From CAXRGH01 sp964230195 (GTDB taxonomy: Bacteria > Pseudomonadota > Gammaproteobacteria > Enterobacterales > Alteromonadaceae), in the NCBI GenBank assembly GCA_964230195.1, contig CAXRGH010000158.1:1-11334 (forward strand): a stretch of DNA of 11,334 bases, in the 5' to 3' direction. The notes under the pieces are model-generated. The model was not told the DNA's origin, ran no database searches, and was given only the letters and a program-made list of their open reading frames with translations. How positions within the stretch are numbered: position 1 is the stretch's first letter; each line of letters opens with the position of its first letter. A program made the position numbers and the translations under genes. Below are positions 1 to 7,994 of the stretch, piece by piece.

Positions 1-2
1 GC

Positions 3-3000
3 TATGGCTTTTTCTATGCTCTTGAAGAATTTGAGGTTAAGCGTCTCGGGCGTATTACGGGCGGAGTATCGGCTGAACATATTGAAATGAAAGAACACAG
101 TGTCATCACTTATTCTGACGCTTCATTAAGTACAGTAGAGTTTGGAGGCGTGTGCGGCTCGGGCTCATCAGCCCCAACGGCGTTAGCGCATTATGCGCTA
201 GAGGAAGCCTCATGGGGAGGGGCTGGCACTATTCTGGATTCAATTAATGCCAACCATGCATCGCCAGTGGGTTCTATTTCTCCTTATTTATTTAACGATC
301 AAATCTCATGTCAGGCTGTGTCTATTCCTCAAAATAGCAGCCGCTCGGAGTTTGCAGCCATTGATACTGGACTTGATATCGATTCGGATGTGGGAACGTC
401 TGGCACGATTGCTTTTTGGTATAGAGCCAGAGAAGGGTGGAAAGATGCTTTTAACTCAAGACAACTGATCGATGCATCTGATGTGCAATCCAATATCTAT
501 TTTTACGCTGCGTTAACGAGTTCAGGACGAATTGAGTTTGGTACTGAAGATGATAGGGATAGAGACAGACGTATTATCACTGAGCCTTTTAACTTCGGGG
601 CGGATGAATGGGTTCATTTGGCGTTTACTTATGATATCACCAACGGCGATTTACTCGTTTATGTTAATGGTGTTCTTGCTAGTTTTAGTTATAACGCAAA
701 TGCTTCGTTAAACGGTGTGTTTGGCGAGCTAGATACCTTATATATCGGCGATAATCGAAGTGCGTATACGGTTTCACATGGCAGTGGCTATTCTGCTGAC
801 GGGCTGATTGATGAAGTTTACGTGTATAGCGGAGCACTTGATGCAACAGCCATCAATACGCTAAAAAATACCACGTCAACCTGCCAAGTACCGGCACCTA
901 ACCCGGTGGCTTATTGGTCGCTAGATGTTTGCTCTGTTAATGGTACGCCCGGAGAAATTGTGGATGCTATTAACGGCTACAATGGTCAAGCATATAATGG
1001 TACTGGCATTGATGAAAATGGCCGCTTTTGTCAAGCGGCAGACTTTCTTGGCAATTTAACGCATTTAAATATTCCTCATCAATCGGCGTTTGAAGCGAAT
1101 CAAGGCAGCTTATCTTTTTGGTTTAAAAGAGATTCGGGGACGTCTGGATTGCTGGGCTTAGTCTCAAAAGATTCTTTGCACTTCGATAATGGTGGGCATT
1201 TATCTATTTGGAGTACCAGTAGTAAAACGGTTTGGTTGAGACATCAATACATCGATAGTTACTACGGTTACAACGCCTATCTTCAATCCGGTTCAGTCGC
1301 AGATGAAGCGTGGCATCACGTGGTATATACATGGGGAAGTTCGGGAGCAACTTTGTATGTTGATAATCAACTCGTTGATCAACGAACAGACGTCACTGCT
1401 GGCATTGCCTCGAACCCCGAACCGTTTATTTTTGGTGCAGATGCTACCGTAACCAGTGATCAAAGCTCACCCGTTCACCAGTTAAGCCGTTTCTTTGATG
1501 GGCAAATGGATGAAATTCAGTTTTATGATCAACAGCTAAACAGCGGGCATGTTTCGGAGCTATACAATAAATCTCCTTATGCTTGTACTGTGTGTGTCCT
1601 TGACCCGATTTTAGAGTCGCATTGGCCACTTGATGTCTGTTCCGTTGATGGTACTGGTGGTGAAATCATTGATGTGTCGACTGCAGGTCTGAACAATCAC
1701 GGCAGAACGTTAGGCGGACCAGAAATCGATCCTGAATCCAAGTTCTGTCAAGCCATCAAGTTCCTTGGTAACGATGAGCATATCAATATTCCACATAATG
1801 GAAATTATGCGACAACGGATGGGGGGATTTCATTCTGGTATAAGAGAAAGTCAGGCGTAAGCGGTGATATGGGCGTCTTCTCTAAAGATTCCGGTGGTCA
1901 TGATGCAGGTGGGCATTTGACGATGTGGAGTAAGAGTAACCGCTCTTTTGAAGTGCGACATCAGTACTATCAAAGTGGCAATGCTCGCACAGAATACCTG
2001 ACTTCAGGTGCGCTCTCCGACGATACGTGGCATCACATTATGTATACCTGGGGTAATGATGGTATGCGTTTGTATGTTGATAATCAGCTTGTTTCTCAAA
2101 ATGCGATCACCGCAGGGCTGGAAAACAATCCAGAGCCCATCATTATTGGCGCGAGTGCGATTTATACTGGCGATAACGTGTCCTCTCCCAATAATTTAGA
2201 ACAGTTCTTCGCTGGTGATGTCGATGATATTCGCTTCTACAGTACGCATCAGCCTAAGGCAACGGTGGTTGATGAATTATATAACCAGTCACCTTATAGT
2301 TGCGCTGAAACCTGTGATACAACACCTGTACTTGAGTCACACTGGACGATGGATGTGTGTAGCCTTGATGGCACAGGCGGTGAAATAGTGGATACCGGTG
2401 ATGAAGGGTTAAATAATCACGGTCGTTCAGTGGGGGGCGCTAGCATAAACTTCGACGCACGTTTTTGCCAAGGTGCAAGTTTCTTCGGCAATGATGAGCA
2501 CATTAACATTCCCCATAATGGTGACTATTTAATTCCTAAAGGCGGGATTTCGTTCTGGTTTAACCGCAACGTAGGAACAAGTGGTGAGATGGGCCTCTTT
2601 TCGAAAGACTCCGGTGGTCATGATGCAGGCGGGCACCTAACGATTTGGAGCCGTGATAACCGCACTGTTTACGTTCGTCACCAATTCCGTGAAAACAATA
2701 CAGACCAAACAGTTTATTTGACCTCTCCTGCCTTAAATGATGGTGAATGGCACCATGTATTTTATACATGGGGCGGTGACGGTATGACGTTGTATGTCGA
2801 TAACCAACTTGTCGACCAAGATGTGAATGAAAGCGCGGGAATTGAGAATAACCCAGAGCCGATTATTCTGGGGGCAAGTGCAATCTTGACCAATGATAAC
2901 GTATCTGAAACGGCAAATTTACGCGACTTCTTCAATGGTGATATCGACGATGTTCGTTTATATAGCACATGGCAACCTAAGGCCGCGTTTGTTACCGATA

Positions 3001-5801
3001 TCTATAATCAGGCTGCGTATACTTGTACTCAATGTAATCTTCAAGCAATTGCTTACTACCAATTTGAAGAAGCGAGTTGGCCAAGTGCAAACACAATTAT
3101 TGATACAATGGGGAATTTCAATGGCTCGCCGCTAGGTAATGCGACGCCTCAATTTCCTAACCCAGTGAAGTCATGTCGTGTGTTGGATGTGCCTGATAAT
3201 AGTGTGAACAACACGCAAACTGATGCACTTGATACTGGTATTCATATTCCTAATGATGTAGGTACGAAAGGCACCATTTCTTTTTGGTATAAGTCGAATG
3301 GACCTTGGGATACGAATTCAGGCACAACAGAAGACGGGCGCACCTTGCTTGATGCATCAGTAGGCAACTCATCGCGCTTCTTTATGCGACTTCAACGCAG
3401 TGGCCGTATTCGCTTCAATATGCATGATAACCTTGGCAGAGAATACAATATTTACTCTTCTGAATACGAATCTCTGCCTGCTAATCAGTGGGTCTTTATT
3501 GCAGCTACATGGGACTTAAACGCGGGTCGTTTAGGGCTATATGTTCGTGGAAATGGAATAAGCGGTAACTTCTCATCACAGGCGAATTATTCTTCGTCAC
3601 AATTCGCTAATTTAACGCATTTATTAATCGGTGATAGCCATCCTAATAATAGCATTTTAAATAGTTCAGCGGATGGCCAGTTTGATAATGTACGTATTTA
3701 CAACTACGTTCAGTCGGAGGCTCAGGTTGAAGCCGATAGAGACGATGTTTCCGACTGTCCAGTAGAAGTACATCACTATGATTTATCGTATAGCTCTCCA
3801 GGTTCCGTATGTGAGGCGAGTACGTTAACCGTGAGAGCGTGTGCAGATGCGACCTGTTCTGCGTTAGCAGATATCGGTTCAAGCGTTGACATTCGTTATT
3901 CTGAGTCAGGAGGCACCGCAAATACAATCGTTTCTTCTTTAGCGTTAACCAATGGTATGGCTACGTATGATTGGGGATTAACCACGCCGAAAACAGTCAA
4001 TTTGTCTTTAGCAAATGCGAGTCCTGCTGCGTTTAATCCGGTGACATGCAGTACGGCAAATTGTGAGCTGAGCTTTGAAGATCTCACACTTAATCTTCTT
4101 GTTGATGGTAGCGATACAGCAATACCAAATCAGCTCGCCGTTGATCCTTTCGATGGTACATTTAGAGTGGTGGCAGGCAGCGCTTGTAATAATTATCCGA
4201 GCAATACACCAGTGGAAATTGCAATTGAATGCAGTAGCCCGGCAACCTGTAGCACTCAAAGTGGCACAGACTTTTTATTAGATGGTGCTGCAATTTCGAA
4301 ATCTAACGCTGGCAGTGCGCTGAATTTTGTAGACACTGGCATTGATTTTGATGCCCAGAACGGTATTACATTAGGTAGTTTGCAATACAATGATGCGGGG
4401 CAAATTACAATTCATCTACGCGTTGGAACGGCAACTGTCTCAAAAACAGTGGTTGTGTACCCTGAAACATTAAGGTTGCAAACAGACGCTCGTGCGATCG
4501 CCGCTACCAATACCAACTTGCAGATCACCGCGATGTCAAAAGGGCAGGTGCTGCCGAACTATCAGGCTGGTCAATTGCAGGTTGCAATGGAGCGTTCGTT
4601 ACCTGCCGTGTTGCCAAATGGAATCGATTATTCAGGGTTACTCAGTTCGGATTACTTCTCAGCGCTTGCTGATGGTGCTGGTACCTCAAACGGAACCATT
4701 GCGAATAAACGTCGGTTATCGAGTTTTGAAAATCTAACCAGTACGCTGGCCTTCAATAATGGCGTCGGTGTGCTGCCTGTAGCTTATTCTGAGGCGGGTA
4801 ACGCTTTGTTTGATGTCAGGGATGCGAACTACTTTGGTGAAACAATAGCTGCGTCCATCTCAACAGCCTCGGACAGAGAGGTGCAGTTCATTCCAGCGTA
4901 TTTCAGAGTTGAAAACACAACCCATAACTACGGTGCTTTCTGCGGTAACTTCCAATATGTGGGTCAAAACTTCTTTAGTGCATCAGGTACTGAGATAGAT
5001 CTTCAAGCTTATAATAATGCAGGCACGTCAACGAAGTACTACGACAGTGGTGTGGGCAATGGTATTTTCGGATTCTCAAGTGCAGGGCTACTTGGTAATC
5101 GTTCATACGTCGACACTGTAGGTGGTGTTGCGTTGGGTAGCAGTACGGCTGGAAGTGTCGCGTTGACGGGAGCGAATGATTATGACGCAACCTTCACAAT
5201 GACAATTAGCAGCGCAGACACTTTCAATGTAACTAAGCAAAGTTCACCAATAGCACCGTTAAGCTCGGGAAGCGACTATGATGTATCGCTGCGTATTCCA
5301 GCTGCGGATTTAACCGATGCAAATAATGTTGGCATTGAACTAGCGCCTGCAAATATTGATATTGGTCCTTTAACAACGGGTGTGGAAGTGCGAGAAGGCC
5401 GGTTTGCTTTGGCAAACGGCTTCGGACCGGAAAACGAAGCAATGAACGTTCCATTTGCGGTTCAGTATTTTGATGGGGCCAATTGGATTGTCAACACTGA
5501 TGACTCTTGTATGCAGTTTGATGCAGTTAACTTGGTGAGTAATGATGCATCAAGTGTGATTTCCACATCAGGTAGTGGCACGTTACAAGAGGGCGTAACA
5601 ACAAACGCTTCTGGCATGATGCAAATAGGGGCGTTTGGTTCAATTCGAGAAATTCCTATTGAATATGATATCCCCTCAGATCTTCTTTTCTTACAGTTTA
5701 ACTGGAATGGCTCAGGCCTTGAAAATCCAAGTGCAACCGCTTCTTTTGGTCAATTTAGAGGAAATGATCGCATAATTCATTGGCGAGAAGTGTTTAGATA
5801 A
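3..5801 (+). CDS. mshQ: MSHA pilus protein MshQ, 5'-partial, five LamG-like domains plus DUF6701
   Basis: Large secreted protein of the MSHA type IV pilus locus; its exact role is not established, but lectin-like domains suggest surface adhesion (inference). The first ATG in frame is at 87, yet the frame is open without a stop back to position 3 (YGFFYALEEFEVKRLG...), so 87 is not the real start and the signal peptide lies outside the window. Five concanavalin/LamG-type domains follow, at about 180-884, 903-1601, 1611-2321, 2331-3039 and 3045-3758. Each carries the strand pair W-(H/V)-x-(I/V/L)-x-x-T-W/Y then LYV(D/N/R). From about 3765 to the stop is a Cys-containing DUF6701 module, including 'RVENTTHNYGAFCGNF' and the MshQ-like ending 'FGQFRGNDRIIHWREVFR'. 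Linkers between domains carry Cys pairs (YACTVC, YSCAETC, YTCTQC), which suggests disulfides in a periplasmic or exported protein. At more than 1930 residues it is long for MshQ, apparently through LamG duplication. Position upstream of mreB matches the usual mshQ location. Confidence 0.88.
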   Translation, partial: YGFFYALEEFEVKRLGRITGGVSAEHIEMKEHSVITYSDASLSTVEFGGVCGSGSSAPTALAHYALEEASWGGAGTILDSINANHASPVGSISPYLFNDQISCQAVSIPQNSSRSEFAAIDTGLDIDSDVGTSGTIAFWYRAREGWKDAFNSRQLIDASDVQSNIYFYAALTSSGRIEFGTEDDRDRDRRIITEPFNFGADEWVHLAFTYDITNGDLLVYVNGVLASFSYNANASLNGVFGELDTLYIGDNRSAYTVSHGSGYSADGLIDEVYVYSGALDATAINTLKNTTSTCQVPAPNPVAYWSLDVCSVNGTPGEIVDAINGYNGQAYNGTGIDENGRFCQAADFLGNLTHLNIPHQSAFEANQGSLSFWFKRDSGTSGLLGLVSKDSLHFDNGGHLSIWSTSSKTVWLRHQYIDSYYGYNAYLQSGSVADEAWHHVVYTWGSSGATLYVDNQLVDQRTDVTAGIASNPEPFIFGADATVTSDQSSPVHQLSRFFDGQMDEIQFYDQQLNSGHVSELYNKSPYACTVCVLDPILESHWPLDVCSVDGTGGEIIDVSTAGLNNHGRTLGGPEIDPESKFCQAIKFLGNDEHINIPHNGNYATTDGGISFWYKRKSGVSGDMGVFSKDSGGHDAGGHLTMWSKSNRSFEVRHQYYQSGNARTEYLTSGALSDDTWHHIMYTWGNDGMRLYVDNQLVSQNAITAGLENNPEPIIIGASAIYTGDNVSSPNNLEQFFAGDVDDIRFYSTHQPKATVVDELYNQSPYSCAETCDTTPVLESHWTMDVCSLDGTGGEIVDTGDEGLNNHGRSVGGASINFDARFCQGASFFGNDEHINIPHNGDYLIPKGGISFWFNRNVGTSGEMGLFSKDSGGHDAGGHLTIWSRDNRTVYVRHQFRENNTDQTVYLTSPALNDGEWHHVFYTWGGDGMTLYVDNQLVDQDVNESAGIENNPEPIILGASAILTNDNVSETANLRDFFNGDIDDVRLYSTWQPKAAFVTDIYNQAAYTCTQCNLQAIAYYQFEEASWPSANTIIDTMGNFNGSPLGNATPQFPNPVKSCRVLDVPDNSVNNTQTDALDTGIHIPNDVGTKGTISFWYKSNGPWDTNSGTTEDGRTLLDASVGNSSRFFMRLQRSGRIRFNMHDNLGREYNIYSSEYESLPANQWVFIAATWDLNAGRLGLYVRGNGISGNFSSQANYSSSQFANLTHLLIGDSHPNNSILNSSADGQFDNVRIYNYVQSEAQVEADRDDVSDCPVEVHHYDLSYSSPGSVCEASTLTVRACADATCSALADIGSSVDIRYSESGGTANTIVSSLALTNGMATYDWGLTTPKTVNLSLANASPAAFNPVTCSTANCELSFEDLTLNLLVDGSDTAIPNQLAVDPFDGTFRVVAGSACNNYPSNTPVEIAIECSSPATCSTQSGTDFLLDGAAISKSNAGSALNFVDTGIDFDAQNGITLGSLQYNDAGQITIHLRVGTATVSKTVVVYPETLRLQTDARAIAATNTNLQITAMSKGQVLPNYQAGQLQVAMERSLPAVLPNGIDYSGLLSSDYFSALADGAGTSNGTIANKRRLSSFENLTSTLAFNNGVGVLPVAYSEAGNALFDVRDANYFGETIAASISTASDREVQFIPAYFRVENTTHNYGAFCGNFQYVGQNFFSASGTEIDLQAYNNAGTSTKYYDSGVGNGIFGFSSAGLLGNRSYVDTVGGVALGSSTAGSVALTGANDYDATFTMTISSADTFNVTKQSSPIAPLSSGSDYDVSLRIPAADLTDANNVGIELAPANIDIGPLTTGVEVREGRFALANGFGPENEAMNVPFAVQYFDGANWIVNTDDSCMQFDAVNLVSNDASSVISTSGSGTLQEGVTTNASGMMQIGAFGSIREIPIEYDIPSDLLFLQFNWNGSGLENPSATASFGQFRGNDRIIHWREVFR
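180..884 (+). repeat. A-type LamG unit, first copy (mshQ domain 1)
   Basis: Encodes a LamG-like domain opening with 'ALAHYALEEASW' and containing 'DVGTSGTIAFWY'. It matches the fifth domain at 3045-3758 more closely than the three B-type domains lying between them. It lacks the DVCS cysteine of the B type but keeps a Cys in 'ISCQAVS' and one at its end ('STCQVP'). Confidence 0.7.
903..3039 (+). repeat. Three tandem B-type LamG units inside mshQ
   Basis: Three consecutive in-frame units encode near-homologous LamG-like domains. Equivalent landmarks are the 'WHH' tryptophan codons at 1311, 2028 and 2748, giving periods of 717 and 720 bp. Shared protein landmarks are (L/M)DVCS(V/L)(D/N)GT, FCQ, (N)IPH, SKDS, GGHL and LYVDNQLV. 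Units 2 and 3 are the closest pair: the 19-base string CCGGTGGTCATGATGCAGG is identical at 1891 and 2611, while many synonymous sites elsewhere differ. The duplication is therefore not very recent, or is maintained by partial gene conversion (inference). Confidence 0.85.
3045..3758 (+). repeat. A-type LamG unit, second copy (mshQ domain 5)
   Basis: Counterpart of the unit at 180-884. It shows AYYQFEEASW against AHYALEEASW, a single Cys in 'KSCRVLD' against 'ISCQAVS', DVGTKGTISFWY against DVGTSGTIAFWY, and a terminal Cys ('SDCPVE'). Similarity is visible at the protein level; the DNA has diverged. Confidence 0.7.
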
Positions 5802-5889
5802 TTAAAAATTAGGATAAAATTACACTTAGTCTAGCTAAAACTTGCGCTTTACTCGACAAGTCAATAGCATAGAGCCTTGTTGTGGGAAC

Positions 5890-5907
5890 GGCAGGAGCAT
5901 GCCTGCC
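5890..5907. repeat. Perfect 6-bp inverted repeat in the mshQ / coiled-coil gene spacer
   Basis: GGCAGG (5890-5895), a six-base spacer AGCATG, then CCTGCC (5902-5907). No T-run follows on the + strand, so it does not look like an intrinsic terminator for mshQ. Its right arm overlaps the -35 element of the candidate promoter at 5903-5931, a position compatible with an operator or an early-transcript hairpin. Chance occurrence remains possible. Confidence 0.5.
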
Positions 5908-5931
5908 AATTGCCATGTTCTGCACCATAAT
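5903..5931 (+). promoter_or_regulatory. Candidate sigma70 promoter for the coiled-coil/PEGA/FGE-like gene
   Basis: -35 CTGCCA (5903-5908, 4 of 6 consensus), 17-bp spacer, -10 CATAAT (5926-5931, 5 of 6). Predicted transcription would start near 5938, about 50 bases before the ATG at 5987. No intrinsic terminator is visible after mshQ, so read-through from the pilus operon is also possible. Confidence 0.4.
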
Positions 5932-5986
5932 AAAAATAAATCCGTATTTGCCGCAGGTGGCAAAACAATATGTTTGGAACGGAATA

Positions 5987-7873
5987 ATGAATCGAATAGC
6001 ACATTTAGCCTTGGCAGTTACTGTCGCGTTCTCTTCATCTTTGGTGTTTGCAGCGGATCTGTCTGTAGAAGAGATCAAACTACAAATCCAAGAGCGACAA
6101 GCTGAATTTGATAACTATAACAAAGACTTAGAAGTTCAAATAGCTACCGCCAAGCGATTGGAGCAAGAACTAGAATCTTTACGTGAAAAAGCTGTGACGG
6201 CAGAATCAGAACGTCAGTCAGCTTTGAATGAAATGAATCTTCAGTATGAGCGAATGGTAGAAGATCCAACTTTAGACATTACTGAAGTTCGACAAACTTA
6301 TCTATCTGCAGTTAAAGCCCACAAAGAAGTCAAAGACTCCATTACCACTCAATACAACGATTGGCAGTCTCAGTTACAAGAAGTTGAGCAGCGTCGCCTT
6401 TCCAAGCACAGTTTACTAAATAAACTTGAGGGTTTAAGAGAGCAGCTAAATGGTGCTCGATTAGATCGCTTATTCGAAGAATTTAATCGCCAAGACGTTG
6501 TATCGGTTGATCACAATATTGCTTGTGACCGAGAAGAAACCCTTGGTAAGTGTATGGACCGTGGCAAATCACTTGCCAAACAAAAAGCCTCTAAGCGTTA
6601 TCTCGATACGCTTTATGAAGGGCTGAGTGAATCCAAAGAAGCCCTGAAGCGTCGTCCCTATTCCGATGCGCATGTCCAAATTATTCGTAGTGAAGTCACA
6701 AACAATAACTTCAGTGGCTTAGGTAATTATTCTGTTTCCATGGCGGTTGAAGTAAAAGGCAATTTACAGCGTAATGTGGGCTGTCAGTTACTTGGGTTAG
6801 ATGACCGCTACTGCGCGCTCGACAAAGAAAGTGCTAACGTGAAACAGGTTGAGTTGCCCACTTCTCCTACTGAAGGCGGTGTGCAAACTGATGAATCAGT
6901 GATGTACGAGTTAACGGTGCGCTCAAACGTTTATGATGACGAAGTATTCATTGATGGCGTGAGCTATGGTTCTACCCGCTTACAAATTATGTTGCCGTCT
7001 GGTGAACACGAAATCGAAGTAGTCAAGCGTGGCTATGAATCATTCAAGCAGGTTGTAAATTTAGAAGACAGCCGTACGTTAAAAGTTGACTTAGAGCGCT
7101 CTCAGTACTCCTTTAACAAGGGTGAGCGTATTCAGGATATTTTAGCGGGTGACATCAACGGGCCTGATTTGGTTGTTGTGCCAGCGGGTAGCTTCCGAAT
7201 GGGAGATATCGCGGGTCACGGGCTTGAAAATGAACGTCCCGTTGAGAGCAAAGAAATTTCAGACTCATTTGGTGTTAGCGAAACCGAAATCACGGTAGAG
7301 CAGTTTCAGGACTTTGTTTCTGCAACAAGTTATGTCACCGAAGCGGAGCAAGGCAAAGGCTGCGCTTACTACGAAGGTGGTCGCCCGGTTTGGCAAGAAA
7401 ACCTTAATTGGCGTTCGCCTGGATACAACCAAACTAAACAGCACCCTGTTGTATGCGTTAGCTTAAAAGATGCACAAGCTTATGTTGATTGGTTAAGCGC
7501 ATCGAGTGAGCAGTCTTACCGTTTACCGGCTGAGCATGAGTGGGAATACTCAGCACGAGCTGGTGCAGAAACAGATTACTGGTGGGGCGATGGCATTGGC
7601 ACAGACAACGCAAACTGCGGTTGGTGCGGCAGCCAGTGGTCGAACGAAAGCGCGGCACAAGTGAGCTCGTTCGAGCGTAATGATTTTGGCTTATTCGATA
7701 CGGTAGGTAACGTTTGGGAATGGACCGTCAGTGTTCGTTCTCAAAGTGGCGCAGTTGTGCGTGGCGGTGCATGGAACTTTGCACCCCGCCTAGCCAGAGC
7801 ATCAACAAGAATGGAACTTGATCCGACATTCCGATCCAATTACGTCGGGTTCAGGGTTCTAAGAGAACAATAA
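5987..7873 (+). CDS. Secreted coiled-coil / PEGA / FGE-sulfatase-fold protein (SUMF-like, probably non-catalytic)
   Basis: Predicted exported protein of 628 aa; function unknown. Residues 1-22 form a signal peptide (MNRIAHLALAVTVAFSSSLVFA, cleavage likely before A23-D24). Residues about 26-170 are charged, Q/E-rich and heptad-like, probably coiled coil. A middle region of about 175-300 has four Cys. A PEGA-like domain spans about 307-370 (VFIDGVSYGSTRLQIMLPSG, then HEIEVVKRGYESF). An FGE/SUMF fold spans about 394-628, with the opening VVVPAGSFRMGD, RLPAEHEWEYSARAG from residue 512, GNVWEWT at 574-580, RGGAW from 592 and the ending GFRVL. Real FGE enzymes carry two catalytic cysteines just after the RGGS motif; here that stretch is RGGAWNFAPRLARAST with no Cys, so formylglycine synthesis is unlikely. 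The frame is open upstream to an ATG at 5882, but I chose 5987 because it gives a clean signal peptide, has GGAA just upstream, and lies downstream of the candidate promoter. A strong terminator follows, suggesting a one-gene unit. Confidence 0.85.
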   Translation: MNRIAHLALAVTVAFSSSLVFAADLSVEEIKLQIQERQAEFDNYNKDLEVQIATAKRLEQELESLREKAVTAESERQSALNEMNLQYERMVEDPTLDITEVRQTYLSAVKAHKEVKDSITTQYNDWQSQLQEVEQRRLSKHSLLNKLEGLREQLNGARLDRLFEEFNRQDVVSVDHNIACDREETLGKCMDRGKSLAKQKASKRYLDTLYEGLSESKEALKRRPYSDAHVQIIRSEVTNNNFSGLGNYSVSMAVEVKGNLQRNVGCQLLGLDDRYCALDKESANVKQVELPTSPTEGGVQTDESVMYELTVRSNVYDDEVFIDGVSYGSTRLQIMLPSGEHEIEVVKRGYESFKQVVNLEDSRTLKVDLERSQYSFNKGERIQDILAGDINGPDLVVVPAGSFRMGDIAGHGLENERPVESKEISDSFGVSETEITVEQFQDFVSATSYVTEAEQGKGCAYYEGGRPVWQENLNWRSPGYNQTKQHPVVCVSLKDAQAYVDWLSASSEQSYRLPAEHEWEYSARAGAETDYWWGDGIGTDNANCGWCGSQWSNESAAQVSSFERNDFGLFDTVGNVWEWTVSVRSQSGAVVRGGAWNFAPRLARASTRMELDPTFRSNYVGFRVLREQ

Positions 7874-7878
7874 TATTG

Positions 7879-7910
7879 AATCCCGGTTTCTGACCGGGAT
7901 TTTTATTCTT
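7879..7910 (+). terminator. Rho-independent terminator after the SUMF-like gene
   Basis: A perfect 9-bp stem, AATCCCGGT (7879-7887) with ACCGGGATT (7893-7901), and a 5-base loop TTCTG. It is followed by the T-rich run TTTATTCTT and begins 5 bases after the stop codon. It separates the upstream unit from the mre cluster. Confidence 0.92.
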
Positions 7911-7921
7911 TGCCGTACTGC

Positions 7922-7949
7922 TTGCTGATTATCAGGGGCGTGGTAAAGT
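7922..7949 (+). promoter_or_regulatory. Candidate mreB promoter with extended -10
   Basis: -35-like TTGCTG (7922-7927), 16-bp spacer, then TAAAGT (7944-7949) preceded by TG one base upstream (TGGTAAAGT), an extended -10 form. It lies just after the terminator and about 45 bases before the mreB ATG. Matches are moderate (3 of 6 and 4 of 6). The terminator means some promoter is needed in this 121-bp gap, which supports the call. Confidence 0.45.
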
Positions 7950-7994
7950 TAGCGAATTTTCACATAACCATAAGAAATAGGAAGCGGCCATTCC

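Noticed and set aside
903..3039. Tandem repeats as a CRISPR array or mobile element
   Set aside because: The repeats are in-frame LamG domain units of about 720 bp within one coding sequence, with no spacers, terminal inverted repeats or transposase.
5890..5907. Inverted repeat as an intrinsic terminator for mshQ
   Set aside because: The stem is only 6 bp and no T-run follows on the + strand, unlike the clear terminator at 7879-7910.
5809..6078. Minus-strand open frame of 89 codons across the mshQ downstream spacer
   Set aside because: It overlaps the signal-peptide coding region antisense, and no domain, promoter or ribosome binding site supports it.
5842..6105. Possible 87-codon + strand frame overlapping the start of the SUMF-like gene
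   Set aside because: It starts with TTG, overlaps the signal-peptide region in another frame, has no recognisable protein features and has no ribosome binding site.
5987..7873. Functional formylglycine-generating enzyme or sulfatase activator
   Set aside because: The cysteine pair expected just after the RGGS-like motif is absent, and no sulfatase gene lies nearby in the window.
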